Assembly: GCA_012841425.1 (NCBI GenBank)
Contig: DUUR01000007.1
Location: forward strand, 1-7,340
DNA from: Bacteroidales bacterium
GTDB taxonomy: Bacteria > Bacteroidota > Bacteroidia > Bacteroidales > Dysgonomonadaceae
DNA: 7,340 nt
Direction: 5' to 3'
The position numbers were made by a program, and so were the translations under genes. Shown piece after piece: positions 1 to 7,340 of the stretch (the first letter of the stretch is position 1; each line of letters opens with the position of its first letter). The notes under the pieces are model-generated. The model saw nothing but the letters and a program-made list of their open reading frames with translations. It was not told where the DNA came from and did no database searches.

Positions 1-861
1 AAGTTTCCCGAAAGGTCATTTGATGTAGGAATTGCCGAAGCTCATGCTGTAACATTTTCTGCAGGTATGGCAAAAGAAGGATTATTACCTTTTTGTAATA
101 TCTACTCATCATTTATGCAAAGAGCATACGATCAAGTAATTCATGACGTTGCACTGCAAAAGCTAAAAGTTATCATGTGCCTCGATCGTTCAGGTCTGGT
201 AGGTCCCGATGGTCCAACTCATCATGGTGTATTCGATCTTGCTTATATGCGACCAATTCCTAATCTGGTTATTTCTGCTCCATATAATGAGCATGAGCTC
301 AGAAACCTCATGCATACAGCAGCGTATGGTAATGATGGACCATTTGTAATTCGCTATCCTCGCGGGCAAGGTGAACTCTCAGATTGGAAAAACGCCCCCA
401 CTATTTTGCCTATTGGTAAAGGTAGAAAACTCCGAAATGGTAAAGACATAGCATTACTGTCGTTAGGTTCAATAGGAAATAGTGCTGCAAAAGCAATAGA
501 CAAAGCAGAAGAAATGGGTATTAGTATTGCTCATTATGATATGGTTTTTCTTAAACCTCTTGATGAAGAGATGTTAGACGATATTGCAAAGCACTTTAAA
601 AATATAATTACCGTAGAAGAAGGAGTTATAAATGGTGGCTTTGGTAGTGCTGTGCTCGAATACCTGGGCGATAATAACCACACCAATATCAACGTACATC
701 GTATAGGGATAGAAGATGAATTTATCACTCACGGCACTGTCAATGAGCTGCAAGAAATTGCCAAAATAGATGAAAACAGTATATATAACAACATCTTAAA
801 GGTACATAATCAGTTAGCTAATATAGAGACTATAAAACTAGTACAAAACCGTTGGAAGTAA
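1..861 (+). CDS. dxs: 1-deoxy-D-xylulose-5-phosphate synthase, C-terminal part (5' end outside window)
   Basis: Dxs is the thiamine-diphosphate enzyme that condenses pyruvate with glyceraldehyde 3-phosphate to give DXP, the first step of the cytosolic MEP isoprenoid pathway. The reading frame is open from base 1, so the first in-frame ATG (67) is internal and not the start. The visible 286 residues cover the pyrimidine-binding transketolase domain and the C-terminal transketolase domain; roughly the first 340-350 residues of a usual 620-640 residue protein are missing. Visible family motifs are [13 protein letters not shown], whose Glu (visible residue 13) matches the catalytic glutamate; [14 protein letters not shown] [31 protein letters not shown], with the conserved Asp and His; and RYPRG, with the phosphate-binding Arg. 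The motif reads EAH where E. coli has EQH, a position that varies in the family. The TAA stop is 12 bases before trkA, which suggests co-transcription. Identification is firm. Confidence 0.96.
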   Translation, partial: KFPERSFDVGIAEAHAVTFSAGMAKEGLLPFCNIYSSFMQRAYDQVIHDVALQKLKVIMCLDRSGLVGPDGPTHHGVFDLAYMRPIPNLVISAPYNEHELRNLMHTAAYGNDGPFVIRYPRGQGELSDWKNAPTILPIGKGRKLRNGKDIALLSLGSIGNSAAKAIDKAEEMGISIAHYDMVFLKPLDEEMLDDIAKHFKNIITVEEGVINGGFGSAVLEYLGDNNHTNINVHRIGIEDEFITHGTVNELQEIAKIDENSIYNNILKVHNQLANIETIKLVQNRWK

Positions 862-873
862 TCCCACTTATCG

Positions 874-2211
874 ATGAAAATATTAATTGCCGGTGCTGGC
901 GCCGTTGGAACTCACCTAGCAAAATTACTCGGTCAGGAAAATCACGATATAACATTAATAGATGGTGATAGAGACCGCCTCTCCCTCATTCGCGACAACT
1001 CAGATATATTAACTTATATAGGAAATAGTACATCTTTAAAAGATCTTACTGCGGCTGGTGTAGCGCATGCCGACCTGTTTATTGGTGTTACTCCCGAAGA
1101 GTCAAAGAATATTACATCTTGTATGCTTGCTTCTAATCTCGGTGCAAAAAAAACACTCGCAAGAGTAGATAACTATGAATATCTTCTCCCTAAGAATCTT
1201 GAATTCTTTGAGAATTTAGGAATTCAATCTATGATATATCCCGAACTTATGGCGGCCCGAGAGATTGCTATGGCAATAAAAACACCTTGGACACGCTTCT
1301 GGTGGGAGTTATGCAATGGAACTGTCATCTTGGTTGGAGCAAAAATAAGGAGTAACGCACCATTGGTAAACAAGCATCTTTATGAACTCACTCAAGAGAG
1401 CAAACAATTTCATCTTGTATCCATAAAAAGAGGTAAAGAAACAATTATCCCTCAAGGTAGCGATCAAATTCTTGCAAACGACATCTTATACTTTACCACA
1501 CTCAGAAAATATGTAAATATACTACCAGAGTTATTAGGCAAAAAGTCTTTCGAAACAAAAAAATTGATGTTTATGGGAGGTAGCAGAATTGCAATGCGCA
1601 CGATACAACAGTTGCCTCAAAATATTGATATAAAAATTATAGAACAAGACCGAGAAAGAGCACAGATGCTTGTTGAGAAATGTCCTTCAAATGTAACTGT
1701 ATTTATAGAAGATGGTCGCAATAGTGAATTTCTCTTAAGAGAAGGAATTGCCGAAACAGATGCATTTCTAGCCCTTACCGATAATTCAGAAGCCAATATT
1801 CTTGGATGTATGGTAGCAAAGCAATATGGGGTTAAAAAAACTGTAGCCGAAATAGAGAATATAGATTATATTTCAATGGCCGAGCAGCTTGATATAGGCA
1901 CTGTAATAAACAAGAAACTTATCGCTGCAAGTGCTATTTATGAATTACTACTCAAAGCCGATGCTTCTAATATAAAGAGCCTCACTTATGCCGATGCTAA
2001 TGTAGGTGAGGTTATTGCCAAGCCAAAATCCAAGGTAACTAGAAAACCAATAAAGGATTTAAATCTACCTGCAAATATTACATTTGGTGCTCTAATTCGC
2101 AATGGTGAACCCATACTTGTAGATGGAAATACTCAAATTGAGGCCAATGATAGAGTGGTAGTATTCTTCCTTAGTAGATCGTTAAAAAGCATCGAGAGTC
2201 TGTTTAACTAA
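874..2211 (+). CDS. trkA: Trk potassium uptake system, NAD-binding regulatory subunit TrkA
   Basis: TrkA is the peripheral cytoplasmic ring protein that binds nucleotides and gates the TrkH potassium channel. The 445-residue product is close to the 458 residues of E. coli TrkA and has the expected duplicated RCK layout. The first Rossmann fold opens with GAGAVGTHLA (residues 7-16) and has an acidic residue, Asp30, at the end of strand 2, as expected for NAD(H) binding. An RCK_C domain follows at about 150-215. A second Rossmann fold starts near 230 with the looser glycine motif MGGSRIA and Glu257 at the matching acidic position, and a second RCK_C domain spans about 365-445. The second nucleotide site is thus less canonical than the first, which is common in TrkA. 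The ATG at 874 sits just before the glycine-rich strand, so the start is well fixed; no Shine-Dalgarno is visible. It lies between dxs and trkH, 23 bases before its channel partner. Confidence 0.95.
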   Translation: MKILIAGAGAVGTHLAKLLGQENHDITLIDGDRDRLSLIRDNSDILTYIGNSTSLKDLTAAGVAHADLFIGVTPEESKNITSCMLASNLGAKKTLARVDNYEYLLPKNLEFFENLGIQSMIYPELMAAREIAMAIKTPWTRFWWELCNGTVILVGAKIRSNAPLVNKHLYELTQESKQFHLVSIKRGKETIIPQGSDQILANDILYFTTLRKYVNILPELLGKKSFETKKLMFMGGSRIAMRTIQQLPQNIDIKIIEQDRERAQMLVEKCPSNVTVFIEDGRNSEFLLREGIAETDAFLALTDNSEANILGCMVAKQYGVKKTVAEIENIDYISMAEQLDIGTVINKKLIAASAIYELLLKADASNIKSLTYADANVGEVIAKPKSKVTRKPIKDLNLPANITFGALIRNGEPILVDGNTQIEANDRVVVFFLSRSLKSIESLFN

Positions 2212-2234
2212 GGTCTCTTTATCTTTTATAGTAT

Positions 2235-3713
2235 ATGTTATTAAACATGAGAAGGTTCAATTATCGCTTCGTTCTTGGTAGTGTGGGACTTGTTCTTGCA
2301 ATCGAAGCCTTTTTCATGATATTATCTGCCTTCATTGGGCATTACTACAAAGAAGACGTTGTTTCTAGTATTTATATATCTGCCGCAATAACTTTATTGT
2401 CGGGACTATTATTACTTTTCTTTGGAAGAAAAAGAAGTCATCTACCAAATAATATCACCAAAAGAGAAGTTTATATTACCGTTACCATGGTGTGGTTAAT
2501 GTTAGCACTTTATGGCACCCTACCCTACATCATAAGCGATGCTATACCTTCTTTTGCCAATGCCTTTTTTGAAAGCATGTGTGGCTTTACAACCACTGGT
2601 AGCTCAACTCTAATCAATGTCGAGGCATTTCCAAAATCTTTACATTTCTGGCGTTCCTTTACACAGTGGATTGGAGGTATAGGAATAATAATCTTTGTTA
2701 TATCTTTCATACCCGTATTTGGAGGTCTCTCTGGCCAGTTCTACGATGCCGAAGCAACTGGTATTGCAGAAGACTCTTTTCGCCCTAGAATAAAAGAAGT
2801 ATCTAAAACAATGGCCTTAACGTACGTGGCACTAACACTAACAGGCTTTCTATTTCTTTGGGCAGGTTCCATGGACGCCTTTGAAGCTGCGTGTCACTCA
2901 TTTTCATCAATCTCCACAGGAGGGTTCTCTACCAGACAACTGAGTATAGCATCATTTAATTCTCCATATATAGAATATGTAATAACTCTACTGATGTTTT
3001 TTGGTGGCACCAACTTCCTACTCATTTCAGCTTTATTTGCAAAATTATCTCCATCAATCTTCAAGAACGAAGAGTTTCGTTGGTATGTTTCTCTTATTTT
3101 AGTGTTTACAGTTGTCATTTCAGTAGCATTACTAGCCACAGGCCAAATGACACGCATTGAAGAAACATTCAGAACAGTATTGTTTCAAGTAGTTGCAGCT
3201 GTAACTACAACAGGGTTTGCTACATACAATTTTCTTTCGTGGGGACCATTTTACTGGATGCTATTTCTCGTAATGATTCTTTTCTGCGGTTGCGAAGGAT
3301 CAACCTCAGGGGGTATGAAATTATCACGCTTAATAGTACTTTCCAAAAACTCACTCCTTGTGTTCAAGCGTCAGGTTCATCCCGATGCACTATACATGGT
3401 AAAAATGAACAACAAAGTAATTTCAAACGACACAATCGCAAAAGTTATAGCCTTTGTTTTTCTGTACCTTGTGCTCACCGTTTTTAGTGCAGCCATTTTA
3501 AGCCTATCAGGTATGACGTTTGATGAGTCGATAAGCGTTGCACTGTCATCAATAAGCAACTACGGCTTAGGATTGGGATCATACGGGCCAGTAGGGACAT
3601 TTGAATCTGCCACAATATTCTCTAAATACTTCCTCAGCTTTTTAATGCTAGTGGGTCGTCTCGAAGTCTTTACTGTGCTATCGCTGTTTGTTCCAGGTTT
3701 CTGGAAAAGATAA
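2235..3713 (+). CDS. trkH: Trk potassium uptake system, channel-forming membrane subunit TrkH
   Basis: TrkH is the inner-membrane potassium-translocating subunit, built from four membrane-pore-membrane repeats. All four pore loops are visible: TTTGSS (residues 119-124), STGGFST (227-233), TTTGFAT (324-330) and SNYGLGLG (441-448), each carrying the conserved filter glycine. GCEGSTSGGMK (352-362) matches the intramembrane gating loop of the third repeat, and Arg475 in LVGRLEVF matches the conserved arginine of the last helix that projects towards the pore. Length is 492 residues, against 483 for E. coli TrkH. Translation may begin at ATG 2235 or four codons later at ATG 2247 (MRRFNYRF...); neither has a Shine-Dalgarno sequence, and the second puts positive residues right at the N-terminus before helix 1. 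The gene directly follows trkA, so channel and gate are made together. The related KtrB family is less likely because the partner is a double-RCK TrkA rather than a single-RCK KtrA. Confidence 0.95.
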   Translation: MLLNMRRFNYRFVLGSVGLVLAIEAFFMILSAFIGHYYKEDVVSSIYISAAITLLSGLLLLFFGRKRSHLPNNITKREVYITVTMVWLMLALYGTLPYIISDAIPSFANAFFESMCGFTTTGSSTLINVEAFPKSLHFWRSFTQWIGGIGIIIFVISFIPVFGGLSGQFYDAEATGIAEDSFRPRIKEVSKTMALTYVALTLTGFLFLWAGSMDAFEAACHSFSSISTGGFSTRQLSIASFNSPYIEYVITLLMFFGGTNFLLISALFAKLSPSIFKNEEFRWYVSLILVFTVVISVALLATGQMTRIEETFRTVLFQVVAAVTTTGFATYNFLSWGPFYWMLFLVMILFCGCEGSTSGGMKLSRLIVLSKNSLLVFKRQVHPDALYMVKMNNKVISNDTIAKVIAFVFLYLVLTVFSAAILSLSGMTFDESISVALSSISNYGLGLGSYGPVGTFESATIFSKYFLSFLMLVGRLEVFTVLSLFVPGFWKR

Positions 3714-3721
3714 TTTTTTTT
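3685..3721 (+). terminator. Probable intrinsic terminator overlapping the trkH stop codon
   Basis: A perfect 6-bp stem TTCCAG (3691-3696) / CTGGAA (3701-3706) with a GTTT loop lies in the last codons of trkH. Beyond one G/A mismatch (3690/3707) the stem extends through five more pairs, two of them G-U, out to 3685 and 3712. Eight T residues follow at 3714-3721. Stem plus T-run fits a Rho-independent terminator for the dxs-trkA-trkH transcript. The stem is AT-rich outside its core, so efficiency is uncertain, and part of the hairpin is constrained by the protein sequence PGFWKR. Confidence 0.6.
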
Positions 3722-3825
3722 CTTGAAAGGATGATGCAATTCTCTGAAAAAGATTATCCTATTTCCTGGAAAAAGTGATGCACTTCTCTAAGGAATATTA
3801 TCCTATTTCCTGAAAAAGGTGATGC
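3719..3825. repeat. Degenerate tandem repeat, about 44-base period, between convergent genes
   Basis: The trkH-clpB gap holds about two and a half copies of one unit. The best-matched parts are 3753-3781 and 3797-3825, each 29 bases, differing at only two positions, with the shared core ATTATCCTATTTCCTG and shared end GTGATGC apart from those differences. A weaker earlier copy runs from 3719 to 3737 (TTTCTTGAAAGGATGATGC). The GATGC ends fall at 3733, 3777 and 3821, a constant spacing of 44. The segments between the well-matched parts also resemble each other (AATTCTCT and ACTTCTCT), so this is a decaying tandem duplication and not a repeat-spacer array. Each unit is centred on a small TTTC-GAAA dyad, complete in the first two copies. 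No open reading frame or known element was recognised. Function is unknown. Confidence 0.75.
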
Positions 3826-3857
3826 TATTTATTGTAAAATTCATCAAAGCCTAATCA

Positions 3858-6446
3858 CTAATTCTTAAAGAATATATGATCATCAATTGCATCAATAGTA
3901 ATTGGTTTAGACTTATCTACCCTACCCGAAAGCAGATCCTTAGACAGCTGATTTAACACCTTTCTCTGAATCACACGCTTCACCGGTCTTGCACCAAACT
4001 CAGGGTCATAGCCTGAGCTAGAGATACTATTTATTGCTTCATCACTATATTTTAAAATAATACCACTTTCAGAAAGTGAGTTGGCAACCTTATCAAGCTG
4101 AAGTTTCACAATCTGCGTTATCTCGCTCTCTTTTAATGGCATAAACATAATAATATCATCAATACGATTAAGAAACTCAGGACGGATATTTCTCTTCAAC
4201 ATATCCATAACCAGATTTCTAGTATTATCAATAATTTCCTCTCTATTCAAAGGATTAATCTTCTCAAAATTCTCGCGAATCTCACTAGACCCCATGTTAG
4301 AAGTCATGATGATAATGGTGTTTTTAAAGTTCACCACCCTACCCTTATTATCCGTAAGCCTACCATCATCAAGCACCTGCAATAAGATGTTAAACACATC
4401 TGGGTGCGCCTTCTCAATCTCATCAAAAAGAACCACAGAATAGGGCTTTCTACGAATAGCCTCTGTAAGCTGTCCCCCCTCATCATAACCAACATACCCT
4501 GGAGGCGCACCAATCAATCTGGTAGCACTAAACTTTTCCTGATACTCACTCATATCAATACGAGTCATCATATCATCATCATCAAATAAATACTCAGCAA
4601 GCGCCTTGGCAAGTTCGGTTTTACCCACACCCGTTGTACCCAAGAAAATAAAAGAGCCAATAGGTCGCTTCGGGTCGCTCAATCCCGCTCTACTCCTTCT
4701 CACGGCATCCGAAACTGCTTCAATGGCTTCGTATTGACCCACAACACGCTTATGAAGTTCTGTTTCTAGATTTAGCAACTTCTCACGTTCGCTCTGCAGC
4801 ATTTTATTAACGGGGATACCTGTCCATCTCGATACCACATCTGCAATATCCTCAGCATCAACCTCCTCTTTAATCATGGCGCGACTTCCTTGCCTCACGT
4901 GCAATTCAGTTTGCAGAGCTTCAATATCGGTTTCCTTTTCTTTAATCTTACCATAACGCAATTCGGCCACCTTGCCATAGTCACCCTCACGCTCGGCCTT
5001 ATCAGCCTCAAACTTAGCATCTTCAATATCAATCTTAGCCTGCTGAATCTTATTAATCAATTCCTTTTCCGATTGCCATTTAGCTTTATACTCAGTCTCC
5101 TCAGTTTTCAGCTCCTCTATTTGCTTAGTTAGCAACTCCAGCTTAGGCAAATCATTTTCACGCTTAATAGCCTCACGCTCAATCTCAAGTTGCTTTACCC
5201 TACGCATAATCTCATCAAGCTCTTCCGGAACAGAATCTACCTCCATCCTAAGCTTAGCAGCAGCCTCATCCATTAGGTCGATGGCCTTATCTGGCAAAAA
5301 TCTATCAGTAATATATCTGCTCGAAAGCTGTACCGCTGCAATAATTGCCTCATCCTTAATTCTTACTTTATGATGATTCTCATAACGCTCTTTCAAACCT
5401 CTTAAAATTGAAATACTATCAGTTTCTGTTGGTTCATTAACCATAACCGTTTGAAAGCGACGCTCCAAGGCCTTATCCTTCTCAAAATATTTCTGATACT
5501 CATCAAGAGTTGTAGCACCAATAGCGCGCAGCTCTCCACGAGCCAGAGCAGGCTTTAGAATATTGGCAGCATCCATTGCCCCTTCGCCCGCGCCTGCACC
5601 CACAAGTGTGTGAATTTCATCAATAAACAAGATGATCTCACCATCAGACTTTGTCACCTCATTTACAACAGATTTTAGTCGCTCTTCAAACTCACCCTTA
5701 TACTTTGCACCAGCAATAAGCGCACCCATGTCAAGCGAATACACCTGCTTACTCTTAAGATTCTCAGGCACATCACCACGAATAACACGATAAGCAAGTC
5801 CCTCAGCAATAGCAGTTTTCCCAGTACCTGGCTCACCAATTAAGATAGGATTGTTTTTTGTACGTCTACTAAGAATCTGAAGCACACGCCTTATCTCTTC
5901 ATCCCTACCAATTACAGGGTCTAGCTTACCATCTCTAGCCCTCTCAATAAGGTTCACTGCATATTTATTAAGCGCCTGATAAGTATCCTCGGCGGTTTGG
6001 CTCGTTACCTTCTCACCTTTCCTAAGATCGTTAATTGCTGCCTGCAAGTGATCTAGAGATATCCCAGCATCCTTCATCATTCTCGATGCACTATTCTTCT
6101 CGTCTAGGATACCAAGTAAGATATGCTCAATAGAAACAAACTGATCGCCCATCTTGCTAGTAAAATCGGCAGCCCTCTGAAAAATAGCGTTTGTTTCTCT
6201 ACTCAACATTGGTTCACCGCCAGAAACTCGTGGCAACGACTCAATCTCTGCATTCACAACCCTTTCGAGGTTCTGACTGTTAACTCCCAGTTTATTAAAC
6301 AAGAAGTTGGTTACATTATCGCCAACAATCATAATAGCTTTAAGAATATGCGTAGCCTCAATCATCTGCTGATTGTTGCCTCTTGCAATCTCAATTGCTT
6401 TCTGAAGTGCCTCTTGCGCTTTTATTGTAAAATTGTTGAAATTCAT
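3858..6446 (-). CDS. clpB: ATP-dependent protein disaggregase ClpB
   Basis: ClpB is the cytosolic hexameric AAA+ (Hsp100) chaperone that threads polypeptides out of aggregates together with DnaK/DnaJ/GrpE. The 862-residue product is full length (E. coli 857). In order it shows two Clp_N repeats (about 5-145); the first ATPase domain with Walker A GEPGTGKT (204-211), pore-loop Tyr249 in [11 protein letters not shown], Walker B LFIDE (273-277) and arginine fingers 329-330; a charged coiled-coil M domain (about 405-525) that separates ClpB from ClpA and is absent from ClpX; the linker VSRWTGIPV; and the second ATPase domain with Walker A GTTGVGKT (603-610), pore-loop Tyr651 in [11 protein letters not shown], Walker B VVLFDE (671-676), Arg761 and the sensor-2 motif FGARPVKR. 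No ClpP-binding tripeptide loop of the IGF/L type was noticed. The stop is TAG. An internal start for the short ClpB form is possible but was not evident. The gene looks monocistronic, convergent with trkH and divergent from the PAQR gene. Confidence 0.97.
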   Translation of the reverse strand: MNFNNFTIKAQEALQKAIEIARGNNQQMIEATHILKAIMIVGDNVTNFLFNKLGVNSQNLERVVNAEIESLPRVSGGEPMLSRETNAIFQRAADFTSKMGDQFVSIEHILLGILDEKNSASRMMKDAGISLDHLQAAINDLRKGEKVTSQTAEDTYQALNKYAVNLIERARDGKLDPVIGRDEEIRRVLQILSRRTKNNPILIGEPGTGKTAIAEGLAYRVIRGDVPENLKSKQVYSLDMGALIAGAKYKGEFEERLKSVVNEVTKSDGEIILFIDEIHTLVGAGAGEGAMDAANILKPALARGELRAIGATTLDEYQKYFEKDKALERRFQTVMVNEPTETDSISILRGLKERYENHHKVRIKDEAIIAAVQLSSRYITDRFLPDKAIDLMDEAAAKLRMEVDSVPEELDEIMRRVKQLEIEREAIKRENDLPKLELLTKQIEELKTEETEYKAKWQSEKELINKIQQAKIDIEDAKFEADKAEREGDYGKVAELRYGKIKEKETDIEALQTELHVRQGSRAMIKEEVDAEDIADVVSRWTGIPVNKMLQSEREKLLNLETELHKRVVGQYEAIEAVSDAVRRSRAGLSDPKRPIGSFIFLGTTGVGKTELAKALAEYLFDDDDMMTRIDMSEYQEKFSATRLIGAPPGYVGYDEGGQLTEAIRRKPYSVVLFDEIEKAHPDVFNILLQVLDDGRLTDNKGRVVNFKNTIIIMTSNMGSSEIRENFEKINPLNREEIIDNTRNLVMDMLKRNIRPEFLNRIDDIIMFMPLKESEITQIVKLQLDKVANSLSESGIILKYSDEAINSISSSGYDPEFGARPVKRVIQRKVLNQLSKDLLSGRVDKSKPITIDAIDDHIFFKN

Positions 6447-6527
6447 ATGTTATATTATTATTTATCTAGTTTATTAATTCATGTATATTAATATCATACA
6501 CGCTTATAATTAAAACAATACATGTGC

Positions 6528-6555
6528 CGAATGGTTGTTAATAACTACACATTCG
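6528..6555. promoter_or_regulatory. 28-base interrupted palindrome in the clpB / PAQR-gene divergent spacer
   Basis: CGAATG (6528-6533) and CATTCG (6550-6555) form perfect outer arms. Inside them, GTTGTTA (6534-6540) pairs with TAACTAC (6542-6548) at six of seven positions around the central A6541, with A6549 as the only unpaired base between the two stems. In total 12 of 13 pairs match. It lies 81 bases before the clpB start codon and 126 before the opposite gene, in an otherwise AT-rich 235-base spacer (6447-6681) without a credible gene. It could be an operator or, if inside a clpB leader, an RNA hairpin. It is not the CIRCE heat-shock operator (TTAGCACTC-N9-GAGTGCTAA). No clear -33/-7 promoter for clpB was found nearby, so its position relative to transcription is unknown. 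Confidence 0.5.
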
Positions 6556-6591
6556 TAACAATAAAAGGTCAAAATCTTTGCCAAATTAAAA

Positions 6592-6620
6592 ACACATGAC
6601 TTTTTGTCATTAATTAGTGT
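6592..6620. other. Small inverted repeat in the divergent spacer
   Basis: ATGAC (6596-6600) and GTCAT (6606-6610) are perfect arms around TTTTT. Outside them ACAC (6592-6595) matches GTGT (6617-6620), interrupted by TAATTA on one side. It ends 12 bases before the candidate -33 box of the right-hand gene, a place where a regulator could bind. Short arms like these also arise by chance in AT-rich DNA, so the call is weak. Confidence 0.25.
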
Positions 6621-6632
6621 AAATCAAGTTTA

Positions 6633-6665
6633 TTTAAAGATGTATGATGATTATTAGTAACTTTG
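6633..6665 (+). promoter_or_regulatory. Bacteroidetes-type promoter for the PAQR/hemolysin III gene
   Basis: TAACTTTG at 6658-6665 matches exactly the TAnnTTTG -7 element recognised by the primary sigma factor of Bacteroidetes. A TTTA at 6633-6636, 21 bases upstream, fits the TTTG -33 element in three of four positions and at an accepted spacing. Only 16 bases separate the -7 box from the ATG at 6682, giving the short leader that is common in this phylum. No Shine-Dalgarno is present in that leader. Confidence 0.65.
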
Positions 6666-6681
6666 TTGCTTTAGAATAAAT

Positions 6682-7340
6682 ATGACAAAAGATAAATTCT
6701 ATACACTCCGCGAAGAGAGGGCCAACTACCTAAGCCACGGCCTAGGTTTGCTAATTGGCATTATGGCAACTGGAATACTTGTTAACAGGGCAATCCTAAA
6801 CGATAACATATGGGCAATAATAGCCCACTCTATATTTGGCTTAGGAATAATTGCATGCATGGGAGCATCAACAGTTTATCATTTTGTACAAGAACCATTA
6901 AAAAAAGCAAGACTCCGCCACTTCGATCATGCCTCTATATACATCTTAATAGCAGCAAGTTACTCACCCTTCACATTAATACTACTCCGGCCCGAAGAAC
7001 CCGTTTGGGGTTGGTTGCTATTCTCTTTAGTATGGATAATAGCAATTATTGGAATAACCATTAGCTTCAAACCACTTAAACGAAACAGCAATATTAAAAC
7101 AGCCTCGTACGTGTTGATGGGACTAATTGTTCTTATTGCATTTAAACCATTAATTGAAGTTGCCAATGCCAAAAACTCAATCGAAACTATTTACTGGCTA
7201 ATTGGCGGTGGTATTTTTTATATTGTTGGAGCTGTAATTTACGCAACAGCAAAAAGGGAATTTATACATTCTGTATTTCATGTATTTGTATTGCTCGGAC
7301 TAATAAGTCATATTTATGCAGCTTGGTTAATTCCATTATA
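6682..7340 (+). CDS. trhA: Hemolysin III / PAQR family membrane protein, TrhA-type (last stop base outside window)
   Basis: The frame starts at ATG 6682 and stays open to the window edge, encoding 219 residues; the final two bases are TA, so a TAA or TAG stop probably falls at 7339-7341. That length is normal for bacterial hemolysin III proteins. About seven hydrophobic helices can be drawn (near 18-37, 44-62, 84-103, 109-128, 139-157, 169-189 and 198-216). Family signatures are EERANYLSHGLG at the N-terminus; S63-x3-H67 (STVYH) after helix 2; D82 in HFDHASIYILIAASYSPF; and H196-x3-H200 before the last helix. These match the Ser/His/Asp/His-x3-His metal-ligand set of the PAQR/CREST superfamily, which includes adiponectin receptors. 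Bacterial members are linked to membrane homeostasis; the hemolysin name comes from one Bacillus protein and does not imply a toxin here. The gene has its own promoter and diverges from clpB. The family is secure, the precise role is not. Confidence 0.9.
   Translation, partial: MTKDKFYTLREERANYLSHGLGLLIGIMATGILVNRAILNDNIWAIIAHSIFGLGIIACMGASTVYHFVQEPLKKARLRHFDHASIYILIAASYSPFTLILLRPEEPVWGWLLFSLVWIIAIIGITISFKPLKRNSNIKTASYVLMGLIVLIAFKPLIEVANAKNSIETIYWLIGGGIFYIVGAVIYATAKREFIHSVFHVFVLLGLISHIYAAWLIPL

Noticed and set aside
3753..3825. CRISPR-like look of two 29-base near-identical repeats separated by 15 bases
   Set aside because: Only two good copies, a spacer far too short, spacers that resemble each other, and no cas genes nearby. 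It is a decaying tandem duplication.
3813..3858. Possible clpB terminator on the minus strand: GTGAT at the stop codon pairing with ATCAC before a five-T run
   Set aside because: The stem is only seven pairs, interrupted by a three-base bulge, with a 23-base loop; too weak to annotate on its own.
4617..4640. Thr instead of Pro in the second Walker A of ClpB (GTTGVGKT)
   Set aside because: The catalytic Gly-Lys-Thr is intact, and this form is, to my knowledge, common in Bacteroidota ClpB.
4890..5132. Hydrophobic 80-codon plus-strand frame antisense to the ClpB M domain
   Set aside because: The leucine/phenylalanine-rich appearance is simply the complement of the Lys/Glu-rich coiled-coil codons of ClpB.
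6123..6491. 122-codon plus-strand open frame antisense to the start of clpB
   Set aside because: Its composition is that expected opposite a conserved coding sequence, it has no recognisable domain, and the clpB frame fully explains the region.
6482..6500. TGTAT/ATACA inverted repeat and ATATTAATAT palindrome upstream of clpB
   Set aside because: Composed almost only of A and T in an AT-rich spacer, so it is likely to occur by chance.
6582..6589. Minus-strand TTAATTTG as a -7 box for clpB
   Set aside because: It mismatches TAnnTTTG at one of the two key TA bases, has no TTTG at the right distance, and would leave a leader of about 135 bases.
6960..7172. 70-codon minus-strand open frame inside the PAQR gene
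   Set aside because: It overlaps a well-supported membrane protein with intact family motifs and shows no features of its own.

Overview
The window is an AT-rich stretch of ordinary chromosome, most likely from a member of the Bacteroidota, probably order Bacteroidales. Three things point there. The ClpB sequence, including its N-terminus and GTTGVGKT second Walker A, resembles Bacteroidales ClpB as I remember it. No start codon has a Shine-Dalgarno sequence; the leaders are A/T-rich instead. A clean Bacteroidetes-type -7 promoter element (TAACTTTG) lies before the last gene. No mobile element, tRNA, rRNA or CRISPR array was seen.

Layout: positions 1-3713 hold three closely packed plus-strand genes. 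These are the 3' part of dxs (isoprenoid precursor synthesis, cut by the window edge), then trkA and trkH, the regulatory and channel subunits of a Trk potassium uptake system. The gaps are 12 and 23 bases, so the three look co-transcribed. A hairpin followed by eight T residues overlaps the trkH stop codon and probably ends the transcript. The 144-base gap to the convergent clpB gene holds a degenerate tandem repeat with a period of about 44 bases.

Positions 3858-6446 hold clpB on the minus strand, a full-length disaggregase with every expected ATPase motif. Positions 6447-6681 separate it from a divergent plus-strand gene. This spacer contains a 28-base interrupted palindrome, a smaller hairpin and the promoter of the right-hand gene. 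From 6682 to the window end is a seven-helix hemolysin III/PAQR (TrhA-type) membrane protein with its metal-ligand residues intact; only the last base of its probable stop codon is missing.

Together these are housekeeping and stress-homeostasis functions: isoprenoid supply, potassium balance, protein disaggregation and membrane homeostasis. I see no previously undescribed multi-gene system. The items most worth a second look are non-coding: the palindrome between clpB and the PAQR gene, and the tandem repeat between trkH and clpB.
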